A DNA stretch of 37,714 nt from an uncultured Lachnoclostridium sp. (GCA_902464595.1 CABQJX010000012.1:1-37714), one strand, 5' to 3'. Shown: positions 16,509 through 24,377, counted from the first letter of the stretch. Notes: generated by a model not told the origin, from the sequence alone. Made by a program: numbers and translations.

Positions 16509-16567
16509 GGCTGCTGCAAAATGATTTCCGGATCATGGATCTCCATTTTGCGGCAGCCCTGTTTTTT
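16509..16567 (+). terminator. Terminator after fdhF
   Basis: GGCTGCTGCAAAATG (16509-16523) pairs with CATTTTGCGGCAGCC (16544-16558) over 15 bp with one G-U pair. TTTTTT follows at 16562-16567. It lies between fdhF and fdhD, and its arms resemble those of the terminator at 3941-4039. Confidence 0.85.
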
Positions 16568-16609
16568 ATCGGAGGTGTAATAGGGATCACATTGGGAGGA
16601 GGGACTGCA

Positions 16610-17389
16610 ATGGGAACAGATCAGGGCGCTGTTGAGAGTATTCCGTGGAAAACCCTTTGTTTTACAGGAAAGGAAATGAGAAGAGAGGAAAAATATCTGG
16701 TTCCTGAGACAGAGTACGCTCTTTATGTAAATGGAATGCATTACTGCCAGTGGATGTGTTCACCCTGGGATCTGGAGGATCTGGCCTGGGGAACCTTATA
16801 TGGAAAAGGGGAGATCCGTTTTCTGTGGGTGAATGAGAAGGAACAGAGGGTGGAGGTAGAGATGTCCGGGGTCATGAAGGACGCAAAGAACAATAAGATA
16901 AAGGAAACCACAAAGGAAACGGCAGAGGAAATGGAAGAAGGGGCTGCAGATGAGAGGTGGGAAACGCATATTTCACCGGAGCAGGTCATTGCCCTGTCCT
17001 CTGCCTTGGATCAGGCTTCCAGAGGCTTTCGCCGTACAGGGGGCGTCCATATGGCGGCTTTGGGAGATGACGGGAAGCTCCTTCTGATCCGTGAGGATGT
17101 GGGACGGCATAATGCCATGGAAAAGCTGATGGGAGCATGTGCCCGTCAAAAGGTAGATCCAAAGGGAAAATGCATTGTGTTCAGCGGAAGGGTGGCGGCG
17201 GAGATTCTGGAAAAGGCAGCGCTCTTAGGCGCTTCCACCGTCATTGCCGTATCTGCCCCCACCAGCAGGGCATGCCGGCTGGCAGAGGAAAAAGGGATAT
17301 TGCTGATCGGCTTTGCAAGGGGGGATTCCTTTAATGTGTATACATTTCCGGAGCGCGTGATCCAAAAGGAAAGGGAACAGGGAGATTGA
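16610..17389 (+). CDS. fdhD: FdhD family sulfurtransferase for formate dehydrogenase, lacking the CxxC loop
   Basis: This 259-aa protein has the FdhD fold markers SPWDLEDLAWGTLYGKGEI, REDVGRHNAMEKL, FSGRVAAEILEKAALLG and GFARGDSFNVYTFPERV. FdhD receives sulfur from a cysteine desulfurase and sulfurates bis-MGD, which active FdhF needs. In E. coli this uses a CGVC loop in mid-protein. Here that region (about residues 87-115) is a Lys/Glu-rich linker with no cysteine. The only nearby pair is HYCQWMC, further N-terminal. The frame is open to an ATG at 16535, but that codon lies in the terminator hairpin. ATG 16610 has GGGAGGAGGG upstream and is preferred. Because a terminator separates it from fdhF, it may be expressed by read-through or from its own promoter. 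Confidence 0.85.
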   Translation: MGTDQGAVESIPWKTLCFTGKEMRREEKYLVPETEYALYVNGMHYCQWMCSPWDLEDLAWGTLYGKGEIRFLWVNEKEQRVEVEMSGVMKDAKNNKIKETTKETAEEMEEGAADERWETHISPEQVIALSSALDQASRGFRRTGGVHMAALGDDGKLLLIREDVGRHNAMEKLMGACARQKVDPKGKCIVFSGRVAAEILEKAALLGASTVIAVSAPTSRACRLAEEKGILLIGFARGDSFNVYTFPERVIQKEREQGD

Positions 17390-17410
17390 GGAAACAAGCA
17401 TTGAATTTTC

Positions 17411-17439
17411 TTGACGGAGCGCCGGAATTGGTGTATGCT
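17411..17439 (+). promoter_or_regulatory. Promoter of the aspartate aminotransferase gene
   Basis: -35 TTGACG (17411-17416), a 17-bp spacer and -10 TATGCT (17434-17439). A TACAAT at 17444-17449 could serve as an alternative -10. Confidence 0.5.
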
Positions 17440-17531
17440 TGTGTACAATGCAGGAATCTGTTGACAGGGTGCTGACAAATGTCTGCCTGCCGGATACGAT
17501 TTTAGAAATAAATGTAACCCAGGAGGAGAAT

Positions 17532-18821
17532 ATGAAGCCATACGCAGAAATGACAAAGGAAGAATTACTTTCACTGAAAAAAGAGCTGAAAGCGCAGTAC
17601 AGGGAATTTCAGGCAAAGGATCTGAAGTTAGACATGTCAAGGGGAAAGCCTTGTGTAGAACAGCTGGATCTTTCTATGGGAATGATGGATGTACTGGGAA
17701 GCAGCGATGACCTGACCTGCGAGGACGGAACTGACTGCCGTAATTACGGCGTCCTCACCGGCATCGACGAGGCAAAGGAGCTTTTGGCAGATATGATGGA
17801 GGTGAATCCCTCTACCATTATCATATATGGAAATTCCAGCCTTAACGTAATGTACGACACCGTTTCCAGGGCCATGACCCATGGCATCATGGGAGGAACT
17901 CCCTGGTGTAAGCTGGATAAGGTAAAATTCCTCTGCCCCGTTCCCGGCTATGACCGCCATTTTGCCATTACCCAGTATTTTGGGATTGAGATGATCAATG
18001 TTCCCATGTCTCCGGAAGGGCCTGACATGGACATGATCGAGGAGCTGGTATCTACCGACAGCGCCATCAAGGGGATCTGGTGCGTTCCCAAATATTCCAA
18101 TCCACAGGGCTATTCATACTCCGATGAGACAGTCCGCCGTTTTGCCAGATTGAAGCCGACTGCTTCTGATTTCCGTATCTTCTGGGATAACGCTTACGGC
18201 GTTCACCATCTGTACGACCACGACCAGGATCATCTGATCGAAATTTTGGCAGAATGTAAGAGGGCAGGCAACCCAGACCTGGTTTATAAATTTGCCTCCA
18301 CCTCCAAGATCAGCTTCCCCGGCTCCGGTATTGCGGCTATCGCCACCTCCCACAACAATCTGGAGGACATCAAGGCCCAGTTAAAGAACCAGACCATTGG
18401 CCATGACAAGGTAAACCAGCTTCGTCATGTCCGTTTCTTCGGTGACATTCACGGAATGGTAGAGCACATGAGAAAGCATGCTGACATCATCCGGCCGAAA
18501 TTTGAAGCGGTGGAGGAAATTTTAGAAAGAGAGCTTACAGGCCTTGAGGTTGGACAGTGGACCAAGCCGAAGGGGGGATACTTTATTTCCTTTGACGCCC
18601 TGGAGGGATGTGCCAAGGACATTGTGGCCCGCTGCAAGAAGGCTGGCGTGGTCATGACCTCCGCAGGAGCAACCTATCCTTATGGAAAGGATCCCCATGA
18701 CAGCAATATCCGAATTGCACCCACATATCCTACGTTAGGAGATCTGAAAATGGCGGCGGAATTATTCTGCCTCTGTGTGAAGCTTTCCTCTGTAGAAAAA
18801 ATTCTGGGAACAATGGAATAA
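17532..18821 (+). CDS. Aspartate aminotransferase, class Ie type (PLP fold type I)
   Basis: This 429-aa protein belongs to the distinctive subgroup of AspATs typified by Corynebacterium AspT. Segments seen are DMSRGKPC near the start, YGVLTGIDEAKELLADMM, GNSSLNVMYDTVSRAMTHG, WCVPKYSNPQGYSYSDE, DNAYGVHHL and the PLP-lysine segment STSKISFPGSG (Lys259). It interconverts aspartate/2-oxoglutarate and oxaloacetate/glutamate. ATG 17532 follows AGGAGGAG. It has its own promoter and a strong hairpin downstream, so it is probably monocistronic. Confidence 0.88.
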   Translation: MKPYAEMTKEELLSLKKELKAQYREFQAKDLKLDMSRGKPCVEQLDLSMGMMDVLGSSDDLTCEDGTDCRNYGVLTGIDEAKELLADMMEVNPSTIIIYGNSSLNVMYDTVSRAMTHGIMGGTPWCKLDKVKFLCPVPGYDRHFAITQYFGIEMINVPMSPEGPDMDMIEELVSTDSAIKGIWCVPKYSNPQGYSYSDETVRRFARLKPTASDFRIFWDNAYGVHHLYDHDQDHLIEILAECKRAGNPDLVYKFASTSKISFPGSGIAAIATSHNNLEDIKAQLKNQTIGHDKVNQLRHVRFFGDIHGMVEHMRKHADIIRPKFEAVEEILERELTGLEVGQWTKPKGGYFISFDALEGCAKDIVARCKKAGVVMTSAGATYPYGKDPHDSNIRIAPTYPTLGDLKMAAELFCLCVKLSSVEKILGTME

Positions 18822-18858
18822 GATAACAGTGTAAACGAGAGGCTTCTGCCTATAATAA

Positions 18859-18903
18859 CAGGGAGCGGCGCATTTTTACGAAGATGCGTCCGCTCCCTGT
18901 TTG
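18859..18903. terminator. Strong hairpin, probable terminator after the aminotransferase gene
   Basis: CAGGGAGCGGCGCAT (18859-18873) and ATGCGTCCGCTCCCTG (18884-18899) form a stem of about 15 bp with one bulged base. The downstream T-run is short (TGTTT), so termination on the plus strand may be partial. Confidence 0.6.
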
Positions 18904-18964
18904 CTGTATGGAAAAGAAAAAATGGGTATTCTTCCGTATAAGGGAAAAGAAAAGGGGGCTGTGT

Positions 18965-19561
18965 GTGAAACGGTATAAATATGACCTGTTTACCATCTGT
19001 CTTGTCCCTGGTCTGACCATGATCCTGGCATCCTTTGACAGCTGGACCCAGTCCAATCTGTCCGTTTTGGGAAACCGAAAGGGAAATGAGATCCTTTTTG
19101 GGATATGGGGGATGGGAGTGGGAGCTTATTATTGGTTCTATATGGAGTATCTTTTTCACAAAGCCGGATATAAAGGCAGGGCGGGGAGGAGGTGGCTGGC
19201 ATCTGCAGCGGTTTTTCTTGCGTCAGCTGTGTGCCTGCCCTATCTGCCGGGAAGATACCCTCTGCTTTCCGCCTTTCATGTGCTTTTCGCCTTTTTCTCC
19301 CCTATTTTTGTGATGGTTTCACTGGTGTGCTTCCTCTGCTTTTTAAGCCGGAGAGACGTGGAGGGATACAGGAAAGCCTGGGTATTTCTCATATCAGCTT
19401 CCGCGGCAGGCCTTGTTCTTTTTGCTATAATGGGATTTATTACCAGCCTTCTGGAGGTATTTGTAGTTCTCTGCCTCTGCGGTTTTCTGCGCTATCTGGA
19501 AGGCAGGCTGGAGAAAGAAAAGGCAGAAGAAAAGGCGGCGGCAAATGGCCTCCCATCGTGA
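18965..19561 (+). CDS. Unknown integral membrane protein
   Basis: This roughly 198-aa protein has about six hydrophobic segments and a basic/acidic tail (EGRLEKEKAEEKAAANG). I do not recognise the family; a distant resemblance to DUF998-type proteins is only a guess. The start is a choice: GTG 18965 has AAGGGGG six bases upstream. The frame is open from 18884, and ATG 18908 lies just after the preceding hairpin with no ribosome binding site. Its last codons form the left arm of the hairpin at 19532-19581. It is convergent with the alcohol dehydrogenase gene. Confidence 0.6.
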   Translation: MKRYKYDLFTICLVPGLTMILASFDSWTQSNLSVLGNRKGNEILFGIWGMGVGAYYWFYMEYLFHKAGYKGRAGRRWLASAAVFLASAVCLPYLPGRYPLLSAFHVLFAFFSPIFVMVSLVCFLCFLSRRDVEGYRKAWVFLISASAAGLVLFAIMGFITSLLEVFVVLCLCGFLRYLEGRLEKEKAEEKAAANGLPS

Positions 19562-19581
19562 GGATCTCTTGCCGCCGCCTT
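19532..19581 (-). terminator. Terminator of the alcohol dehydrogenase gene, inside the 3' end of the neighbour
   Basis: AAGGCGGCGGCAA (19532-19544) and TTGCCGCCGCCTT (19569-19581) form a perfect 13-bp stem. Read on the minus strand it is followed by TTTTCTT, giving a terminator about 60 nt after the alcohol dehydrogenase stop. Its distal arm is coding sequence of the convergent membrane-protein gene. Confidence 0.7.
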
Positions 19582-19640
19582 ATAAGCGGCTACGTGAGCT
19601 GTAAAGACACAGCTTGAAAATATCCTAAGAAATACTTTAA

Positions 19641-20828
19641 TTAGAAGTCAACTTCCTCGTCGTAGAAGCAGCATTTTAACAGCTTTGCCATTACATCAGG
19701 AGTGATCGTTCTTGGGTTGGAACCGGTACAGGCATCGCCTACAGCCAGCTCAGCAACGGAGGGAAGCTTTTCCATAAATTCTTTTTCATCAATGATCCCG
19801 CCCTCGTAATCCTTGATGCAGGCAGGAATATCCAGAGCCTTGTTCATCTCCTCAATGCGGGCGATGAGCGCGTTTGTCAGCTCCTCATCGGTAGTTCCCG
19901 GCAGCTGGATGAATTTTGCGATCTTTGCGTATCTTGCAGCTGCCTCAGGCTCTTTTGCATTATATTTGATTACCTTTGGAAGGTACATAGCGTTTGCACA
20001 GCCGTGAACAATATGTCCGCCGGAATAAGCGGCTCCTGTCTTATGGGCCATGGAGTGAACGATTCCTAATAAAGCGTTGGAGAATGCCATTCCTGCCAGA
20101 CACTGTGCATCATGCATTTTGTCCCGCGCTGCCATATCGCCGTTGTAGGAAGGGATCAGATATTCGTTGATCATCTCGATGGCATGGAGTGCTAAGGGAT
20201 CTGTGTACTCGCAGTGAAGGGTGGATACGTAAGCTTCGATGGCGTGAGTCATTGCATCCATACCGGTATGGGCGGTGAGCTTCTTTGGCATAGTCTCAGC
20301 CAGAGACGGATCTACGATGGCAACATCAGGAGTGATGTTGAAGTCAGCCAGAGGATATTTGATGCCCTTATTGTAGTCAGTGATAACAGCGAAGGCAGTC
20401 ACCTCGGTAGCGGTTCCGGATGTGGAAGGAATGGCGCAGAATTTTGCCTTGGTGCGCAGGGTTGGGAAGCTGAATGGTGTGATCAGATCCTCAAAGGTGG
20501 TTTCTGGGTATTCATAGAATGCCCACATTGCCTTTGCTGCATCGATAGGGGAGCCGCCGCCTAAGGCAACGATCCAGTCAGGCTCAAACTCACGCATAAC
20601 AGCAGCGCCCTTCATAACGGTATCTACGGAAGGATCCGGCTCAACGCCCTCAAACAGCTTTACCTCCATACCGGCTTCTTTTAAGTAATCAACGATCTTA
20701 TCCAGGAAACCGAAGCGTTTCATGGAACCGCCGCCTACAACAACGATAGCTTTCTTGCCTTTCAGTGTCTTTAATGCCTCCAGGGCGTCCTTTCCGTGAT
20801 ACAGATCTCTTGGCAGTGTGAATCTCAT
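19641..20828 (-). CDS. Iron-containing alcohol dehydrogenase (group III)
   Basis: This 395-aa protein has an N-terminal NAD(P)-binding domain (VVVGGGSMKRFG; ALGGGSPIDAAKAMW) and a C-terminal metal domain. The Fe ligands fit Asp/His in GMDAMTHAIEAY, the His in GIVHSMAHKTGA and the His in GGHIVHG. SGTATEVTAFAVITD resembles the AdhE alcohol-dehydrogenase half, but there is no aldehyde dehydrogenase half. It probably reduces acetaldehyde or another short aldehyde with NADH as a fermentative electron sink. AGGAGGT precedes the ATG (20828). A Rex-like operator lies about 100 bp upstream, fitting induction at a high NADH/NAD+ ratio. Confidence 0.9.
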   Translation of the reverse strand: MRFTLPRDLYHGKDALEALKTLKGKKAIVVVGGGSMKRFGFLDKIVDYLKEAGMEVKLFEGVEPDPSVDTVMKGAAVMREFEPDWIVALGGGSPIDAAKAMWAFYEYPETTFEDLITPFSFPTLRTKAKFCAIPSTSGTATEVTAFAVITDYNKGIKYPLADFNITPDVAIVDPSLAETMPKKLTAHTGMDAMTHAIEAYVSTLHCEYTDPLALHAIEMINEYLIPSYNGDMAARDKMHDAQCLAGMAFSNALLGIVHSMAHKTGAAYSGGHIVHGCANAMYLPKVIKYNAKEPEAAARYAKIAKFIQLPGTTDEELTNALIARIEEMNKALDIPACIKDYEGGIIDEKEFMEKLPSVAELAVGDACTGSNPRTITPDVMAKLLKCCFYDEEVDF

Positions 20829-21195
20829 TTTGAATACCTCCTGTTTTTGGCGTATACCCGGCTCGTAGTGTATCCGGGAGCTGGAATACGTGGTTGTATT
20901 GTAAGTGTCATACAGCTGTAACTAAATTGTTATTTATTTAACAAAGTTATCATAACACGGTTTTTGCAGGATTACTAGATATATAAATGGAATAATAATA
21001 TTCCTATAAAGAATAATAAGGACAATCTGTTTCGGGCATTTTGACAGAAAATAATTATTACTAAATTATTAAAATATTCAAAATTACAAAAACATTGTAG
21101 GAACAGAACACAGTTTATGATATAATTGTTCCCATATCCCAGGTAGGGATTATAGAGCAGTCATCCTCTAAAATAATGGGAAAGGGGAAATTCAG
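20829..21195. other. AT-rich intergenic region between alcohol dehydrogenase and hflK
   Basis: This 367-bp divergent region holds the Rex-like site at 20927-20944, a nearby GTTATCATAAC dyad (about 20946-20956) and a TATAAT at 21121-21126 that could be the -10 of hflK (-35 weak). A TTGACA at about 21041 has no good partner. No gene was seen. Confidence 0.5.
20927..20944. promoter_or_regulatory. Rex-type redox operator
   Basis: TTGTTATTTATTTAACAA is an 18-bp inverted repeat (TTGTTA-N6-TAACAA). It differs at one position from the clostridial Rex consensus TTGTTAA-N4-TTAACAA. It lies 99-116 bp upstream of the alcohol dehydrogenase start. Rex releases DNA when NADH is high, and fermentative alcohol dehydrogenases are classic targets. 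Confidence 0.72.
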
Positions 21196-22386
21196 ATGGA
21201 TTTTTTTATGGGAAAAGGATTTATGAAAGCCAGGCCCGGAAAGAAGGATACTGGGCCTGAGGTAGTGATCGACAATGGGGAGGACAGCAATAAGAAGATG
21301 AAGCGTATGCTCCGGCCGGTGAAGCTTGTGATCATCGGAGCTATTTTGGCGGTGGCAGCCTTTGACTCTTTTTATATCCTGTCTGAAAATGAAATGGCAG
21401 TTTTAACCACATTTGGGAACCCTGCCAGCGTTACAACATCAGGATTAAAATTTAAAGTGCCCTTTATACAAAAGGCCCACAAGATGTCTAAGGAGATCAA
21501 AGGCATGGCCATCGGCTACGATCCTGATTATGATACTGTGGATCCGGCAAACAGTGAAAACAACCCCCTACCGGTAAATTCAGAATCAGAGATGATTACG
21601 AAGGATTTCAATTTTGTGAACGTGGACTTTTACATTGAATATCAGATCGTTGACCCGATCAAGGCATATATCCACAGCGATTCTGCCATCTCTATCCTGA
21701 AGAATCTGGCTCAATCCTATATCAGGGATACCGTAGGCTCCTATGGGGTAGATGAGGTTATCACAACCGGCAAATCGGAGATCCAGGCAAAGGTAAAATC
21801 CCTTCTGTCAGAACGTCTTGAGAAAGAAGATATTGGGCTGGGGATCAACAATGTAACCATTCAGGATGCACAGCCGCCTACGGATGCAGTCAATGACGCT
21901 TTTAAGTCCGTAGAGGATGCAAAGCAGGGAATGGACACAAAGATCAACGAGGCTAAAAAGTATCAGTCTGAACAGCTTCCGTCAGCCAAGGCTCAGGCAG
22001 ATAAGGCTGCCAGGGAAGCGGAGGCATACCGTCAGCAGAGAGTCAGCGAGGCCGAAGGCCAGGTGTCCCGTTTTAACGATATGTACCAGGAATATGCAAA
22101 ATATCCTCTGATCACCAAAAAGAGAATGTTCTATGAGGCCATGGAGGATATTCTTCCAGGCTTAAAGGTAATCATTAATGGTTCTGACGGAACCCAGACC
22201 ATGCTTCCCCTTGACTCCTTTGTGGGCAGTTCGGGAACCGGTTCCCAATGGGGAACCTCCCATACTTCCGGTGGGGGAGTGTCCGCTTTGGAAGGACAGA
22301 CAGAAGCTTCCGCCTCACAGACAGAGGAAACACAGGAAGGATATGAAGAAGGGATCGCAGTAGAAGAAGGAGGTGAGCAGTCATGA
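21196..22386 (+). CDS. hflK: SPFH/band-7 membrane protein, HflK-like
   Basis: This 396-aa protein has a cytoplasmic N-terminus of about 45 residues, one membrane anchor (LVIIGAILAVAAFDSFYIL), an SPFH domain (about 70-250), an Ala/Glu-rich helical region (KAQADKAAREAEAYRQQR) and a Gly/Ser/Glu-rich tail. In E. coli, HflK and HflC form a cage around the FtsH protease. The next gene overlaps by ATGA and encodes HflC, which supports the call. No ftsH is nearby. The 40-residue N-terminus and acidic tail are not conserved with E. coli. Confidence 0.82.
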   Translation: MDFFMGKGFMKARPGKKDTGPEVVIDNGEDSNKKMKRMLRPVKLVIIGAILAVAAFDSFYILSENEMAVLTTFGNPASVTTSGLKFKVPFIQKAHKMSKEIKGMAIGYDPDYDTVDPANSENNPLPVNSESEMITKDFNFVNVDFYIEYQIVDPIKAYIHSDSAISILKNLAQSYIRDTVGSYGVDEVITTGKSEIQAKVKSLLSERLEKEDIGLGINNVTIQDAQPPTDAVNDAFKSVEDAKQGMDTKINEAKKYQSEQLPSAKAQADKAAREAEAYRQQRVSEAEGQVSRFNDMYQEYAKYPLITKKRMFYEAMEDILPGLKVIINGSDGTQTMLPLDSFVGSSGTGSQWGTSHTSGGGVSALEGQTEASASQTEETQEGYEEGIAVEEGGEQS

Positions 22387-23264
22387 GAACATTGGCAAAA
22401 TTTATCCGGAATATAGGTATTGCAGCAGTTGTGATCCTGGCAGTTACGATCTTTAACCCTCTTGTAGTTACAAGAGCCAATGAATACTCACTGATCATCC
22501 AGTTTGGAAAAGTGGTGCGGGTAGAGGACACAGCAGGGCCCTCCCTGCGGATCCCATTTCTCCAGTCTGTGCAGAAGATACCCAGATATAAAATGATCTC
22601 CGACCTGTATCCCAGCGATGTCACCACAAAGGACAAAAAGGTTATGACTGTGGATTCCTTTGTGATATGGGACATCAATGATCCGGTTAAATATCTTTCC
22701 TCCTTAAATGCAAGCAAGGAAAAGGCTGAGGTGCGTCTGGGGAATGTAGTCTACAATTCCATCAAAAATGTTCTTTCCTCCACAAACCAGTCAGATATTA
22801 TCTCAGGAAGGGACGGGGATCTGGCAAGGACGATCACGGAAAATATCGGAGGGGCTATGGATTCTTACGGCATTCATATCTATTCTGTGGAGACAAAGAA
22901 GCTGGATCTTCCTGACTCCAACAAGGAGGCTGTATATCAGCGCATGATCTCTGAGAGAAATAATATTGCAGCCCAGTATACAGCAGACGGTGATTATCAG
23001 TCTTCTCTGATCAAAAATGAAACAGATAAAACAGTAAAGGAAACCATTGCTAAGGCGAATGCAGAGGCAGAAAAGATCAAGGCAGAGGGAGAGGCGCGCT
23101 ATATGCAGATATTGAGCGACGCTTACAACGACGAATCAAAGGCAGATTTTTACAATTATGTCCGTTCCCTGGATGCCCTGAAGGCCTCCTTGAGAGGAGG
23201 AGACAAAACCATTGTCTTAGATGGGGACAGCGAACTGGCCCGCATCCTGTCCGGCAGCTGGTAA
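22383..23264 (+). CDS. hflC: SPFH/band-7 membrane protein, HflC-like
   Basis: This 293-aa protein starts at the ATGA overlap with hflK. It has an N-terminal membrane anchor (IAAVVILAVTIFNPLVV), an SPFH domain with VTTKDKKVMTVDSFVIWDI, and a helical region (AKANAEAEKIKAEGEARYMQIL). The C-terminus ends in the RSLDALKASL segment that is typical of HflC. It probably forms a hetero-oligomer with the HflK-like protein at the membrane. Its stop lies 3 nt from the stop of the opposing LysR gene. Confidence 0.84.
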   Translation: MRTLAKFIRNIGIAAVVILAVTIFNPLVVTRANEYSLIIQFGKVVRVEDTAGPSLRIPFLQSVQKIPRYKMISDLYPSDVTTKDKKVMTVDSFVIWDINDPVKYLSSLNASKEKAEVRLGNVVYNSIKNVLSSTNQSDIISGRDGDLARTITENIGGAMDSYGIHIYSVETKKLDLPDSNKEAVYQRMISERNNIAAQYTADGDYQSSLIKNETDKTVKETIAKANAEAEKIKAEGEARYMQILSDAYNDESKADFYNYVRSLDALKASLRGGDKTIVLDGDSELARILSGSW

Positions 23265-23267
23265 GAG

Positions 23268-24212
23268 TTATAAACGGCTGATCACCTGGGAGAGGCAGGT
23301 TAGGAAAGCCTCGTCTTCTTTGGAGAGGCGGTAGCCTTTTCGGAAGATGAGGAGATCTTTGCATGTGTTTTTGCAGGAAGGACACGGTTTTTGGATCAGA
23401 TTCCATCCAGTCAGGCTTTCCCTGGGAACAGGGGAAGTCCACATATAGGAGCCAGACAGCTGGTTCAGAAGCTCCATCTGGCTGCCCCGGTCATAGACAG
23501 ATATGCTGCGTTTTGTCCGCAGAGAGGGGGAGGAGATATGCTCCTGGCTGGGATCCGTGCTGTTGTATGGAGAACTGTCTGTTCCTGAAAGAGCTGTATC
23601 ACCCTCCTGGATCTCGATCCATCCTTCCAGATCCCGAAGTGAGATATTCTGGGAGGAAGCCAGGGGGTGCTTCTCCGACATAAGGAGCAGGGGGGAAAAA
23701 TGTAAAAGTTCCCTGGATTCTAGATTTTCATTGGAAAGAAGTTTTTTATACATATCTTCCAAGGAAGACGGGAAACGGATGATCCCAAGCTGAAAACGCT
23801 TGCCGGAAACGTGGCCTATGGCCTTTGCGGCGCAGGTTTCCATGTAGCGGACATCAAGGGCCGGAAAGTGCTCGGTGTGTTCCAAAAAATAGGAAAAGGC
23901 ATTGGCAATGTAGGCAGCCCTGGGAGCGCAAAGGCTTACGGACAGTGTCTTTTCGTTGTTCCGGGCGCACATTGCATCGATCTGTTCCTCCTGGATCAAT
24001 ATGGTTTTGGCATAGCGGAGAAACTCCTCCCCCTTTTCTGTGGGAATCATTCCGCGGCCGGTCCGGTCAAAGATAGGGCAGCCCAGATCCCGTTCCATTT
24101 CACGGATGATCTTGCTGAGATGAGGCTGGTTCATATAAAAGTTTTGGGCTGCTTTTGTGATGGAACCAGTTTTTTCCACCTCTACAGCGTATTTTAAGTA
24201 GGAAAGATTCAT
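23268..24212 (-). CDS. LysR family transcriptional regulator
   Basis: This 314-aa protein has an N-terminal winged helix (TGSITKAAQNFYMNQPHLSKIIREMER, about 14-42, then GRGMIPTEKGEEFL) and a substrate-binding domain from about residue 90. ATG 24212 has AAAGGAG eight bases upstream; the open frame continues 23 codons further without a ribosome binding site. It is divergent from the AsnC/D-amino acid transaminase genes. Three related dyads lie between them, and LysR proteins commonly control a divergent neighbour. Cysteine-rich segments near the C-terminus (CPSCKNTC) are unusual, but I cannot assign a role. The effector is unknown. Confidence 0.88.
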   Translation of the reverse strand: MNLSYLKYAVEVEKTGSITKAAQNFYMNQPHLSKIIREMERDLGCPIFDRTGRGMIPTEKGEEFLRYAKTILIQEEQIDAMCARNNEKTLSVSLCAPRAAYIANAFSYFLEHTEHFPALDVRYMETCAAKAIGHVSGKRFQLGIIRFPSSLEDMYKKLLSNENLESRELLHFSPLLLMSEKHPLASSQNISLRDLEGWIEIQEGDTALSGTDSSPYNSTDPSQEHISSPSLRTKRSISVYDRGSQMELLNQLSGSYMWTSPVPRESLTGWNLIQKPCPSCKNTCKDLLIFRKGYRLSKEDEAFLTCLSQVISRL

Positions 24213-24235
24213 ACTATGACTCCTTTGACAACTGT

Positions 24236-24321
24236 GGTATAATGTACACCGCTCCCATAGCGTCTCTGCCGTTTGGAGCAAATGGGCGCGGTATCATATA
24301 CGCCTCTGGCGATATTATACC
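24236..24321. promoter_or_regulatory. Cluster of three related dyads, candidate regulator sites
   Basis: GGTATAATGTACACC (24236-24250) and GGTATCATATACGCC (24290-24304) match at 12 of 15 positions. Each is itself an imperfect palindrome. A third, shorter copy is GGTATAATATCGCC on the minus strand (24308-24321), and its TATAAT could be the -10 of the LysR gene. All lie in the 165-bp gap between divergent regulators. Confidence 0.5.
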
Positions 24322-24377
24322 ATAAATAAAAGACAAAAGGACTTAACATAAAAAGAAAGGCTTCAGGGAAAGACAGA

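Noticed and set aside
16535..16609. N-terminal extension of FdhD, hydrophobic and signal-like
   Set aside because: The extra 25 codons arise from the terminator hairpin and T-run. A strong ribosome binding site precedes ATG 16610.
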